64,000 nt of DNA from Exophiala sp. HKRS030 (Eukaryota > Ascomycota > Eurotiomycetes > Chaetothyriales > Herpotrichiellaceae): contig JAHWDD010000002.1 of the NCBI GenBank assembly GCA_023897205.1, forward strand, positions 992,001 to 1,056,000. Reading direction: 5' to 3'. The stretch's first letter is position 1; every line of letters starts with the position of its first letter. This document shows, in pieces, positions 63,120 through 64,000 of the stretch. The translations under genes and the position numbers were made by a program. The notes under the pieces are model-generated. The model was not told the DNA's origin. It searched no databases and saw only the letters and a list, made by a program, of their open reading frames with translations.

Positions 63120-64000
63120 ATGGCAGTCGCTCGACCCGTCAGGTATCTGGGGGCACTGTCCGTCATATTGCTCTTCTTCCTCGTCTTTCAGTACTTGCGC
63201 CCGACACCCAACCTCACTCCGCCAAACACCGGTCCTGTCGAAGGCAATGGCGGGAAGATCAGTAACATGGAGCGTGATCCGCTCCTCGACCCGGTCGGTG
63301 AGCCGGACGGCCTTCTCTGGAGACATACCGACCACGACTACTCTCCCGACAGTCCCAAGTCTGCGCGGATCAACGCCACCCTCCTTTCCCTCGTCCGAAA
63401 CGAAGAACTCTCCGAACTACTTCCTACCATGAGACAGCTCGAAGAGACGTGGAACCACAAATTCAACTACCCCTGGACCTTTTTCAACGACGTCCCGTTC
63501 ACCGACGAATTCAAGAAAAAGACCCAAGAGGTGACCAAGGCGAAATGCTTCTACCACCTCATCCCCAAAGAGCACTGGGAGATGCCCTCGTGGGTCAGCA
63601 AGGAACTGTTTGACGAGTCTGCCAAGATCCTGAAAGAGAACGACGTACAATACGCGGGCAAGATCTCATACCACCAAATGTGTCGGTGGAACAGCGGCAT
63701 GTTTTATCGGCATCCTGCCCTCGAGCACACGCAGTACTATTGGCGCGTGGAGCCAAAGGTCAAGTTCTTCTGTGACGTCGACTACGATGTCTTTCGTTAC
63801 ATGCAGGACCACAACAAGACCTACGGGTTCAACATCAACTTGTTCGATTCGCCCGAATCCATCCCTTCACTTTGGCCGGAAACCATCAAGTTTCTGGCCT
63901 CGCATCCCGAATATCTGCACAAGAACAACGCCATGCAATGGTTGACCGACAACGAAAGAAGACCAGAGCACAATGTGAAAGCTCATGGCTACAGCACATG
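63120..64000 (+). CDS. Kre2/Mnt1 family alpha-1,2-mannosyltransferase (partial, cut by the window end)
   Basis: The frame opens at ATG 63120 and runs off the window with 293 codons read. These are type II Golgi proteins that add mannose to O- and N-linked glycans of cell wall proteins (GT15 family). Seen: a short cytosolic MAVARPVRYL, a hydrophobic anchor of about 18 residues (LGALSVILLFFLVF), then a stem, and the catalytic domain with ARINATLLSLVRNEELSELL, LEETWNHKFNYPWTFFNDVP and YHQMCRWNSGMFYRHPAL, followed by VKFFCDVDYDVF and NKTYGFNINLFDSPESIPSL. The conserved HFWSNFEI segment should follow the last visible residues (AHGYST). No intron is seen in the part present. Confidence 0.92.
   Translation, partial: MAVARPVRYLGALSVILLFFLVFQYLRPTPNLTPPNTGPVEGNGGKISNMERDPLLDPVGEPDGLLWRHTDHDYSPDSPKSARINATLLSLVRNEELSELLPTMRQLEETWNHKFNYPWTFFNDVPFTDEFKKKTQEVTKAKCFYHLIPKEHWEMPSWVSKELFDESAKILKENDVQYAGKISYHQMCRWNSGMFYRHPALEHTQYYWRVEPKVKFFCDVDYDVFRYMQDHNKTYGFNINLFDSPESIPSLWPETIKFLASHPEYLHKNNAMQWLTDNERRPEHNVKAHGYST

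Overview
This window is genomic DNA of a filamentous ascomycete (Pezizomycotina). The evidence is fungal-type gene structure: short introns of about 49-138 nt with GTANGT-like donors and CTAAC/CTGAC-like branch points, CACCATGG-type start contexts, and a gene about every 2.3 kb on both strands. The gene set is also fungal: Opi1, a Byr4-type SIN regulator, a CipC-like protein, RTA1, a Zn2Cys6 factor and a Kre2/Mnt1 mannosyltransferase. Eurotiomycetes, perhaps Chaetothyriales (black yeasts), is my best guess, but that placement is inference. No rRNA, convincing tRNA, CRISPR array or intact transposon was seen. I support 27 protein-coding genes. The two built from the smallest pieces, COX17 and a small bZIP factor, had to be assembled from short exons.

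Layout. 0-9 kb: the Fe-S co-chaperone JAC1, a gene made from a Copia-type protease fold, an acidic low-complexity protein, and OPI1 (phospholipid-gene repressor) with a 2-kb upstream region rich in a repeated 9-mer. 9-24 kb: SEC10 (exocyst), COX17 (copper chaperone for cytochrome oxidase), SPT16 (FACT), a hydroxyproline-epimerase-like enzyme with a GC-AG intron, a divergent mitochondrial carrier, and a disordered protein with a C-terminal domain resembling Ell-binding protein Ebp1. 24-36 kb: a sugar-porter MFS transporter with a long N-terminal tail, ADE6 (FGAM synthase, purine synthesis), an ELO fatty-acid elongase, and COX6. 36-46 kb: a Byr4-like SIN GAP subunit, an XRCC4/Lif1-type end-joining factor, a CipC-like protein, an acyl-protein-thioesterase homologue that has lost its catalytic Ser, and a mitochondrial Mmc1-like membrane protein.

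46.8-54.4 kb is the accessory part. It holds a flavin monooxygenase, a divergent Zn2Cys6 regulator, an RTA1-type seven-helix membrane protein and a GMC oxidoreductase, and it is followed by 3.1 kb without a confident gene and then a small bZIP factor. This resembles a small, backbone-less catabolic or detoxification cluster with its own regulator(s). 58.8-64 kb returns to housekeeping genes: GCP5 (gamma-tubulin complex), an ICln/Lot5-type protein, and a Kre2/Mnt1 mannosyltransferase cut by the window end.

The housekeeping genes serve unrelated processes and share only neighbourhood, although several are mitochondrial (JAC1, COX17, COX6, the carrier, the Mmc1-like protein). The most notable non-gene signal is TACTCCGTA/TACGGAGTA, found at least 12 times, each in an intergenic interval, where about 0.5 would be expected by chance.
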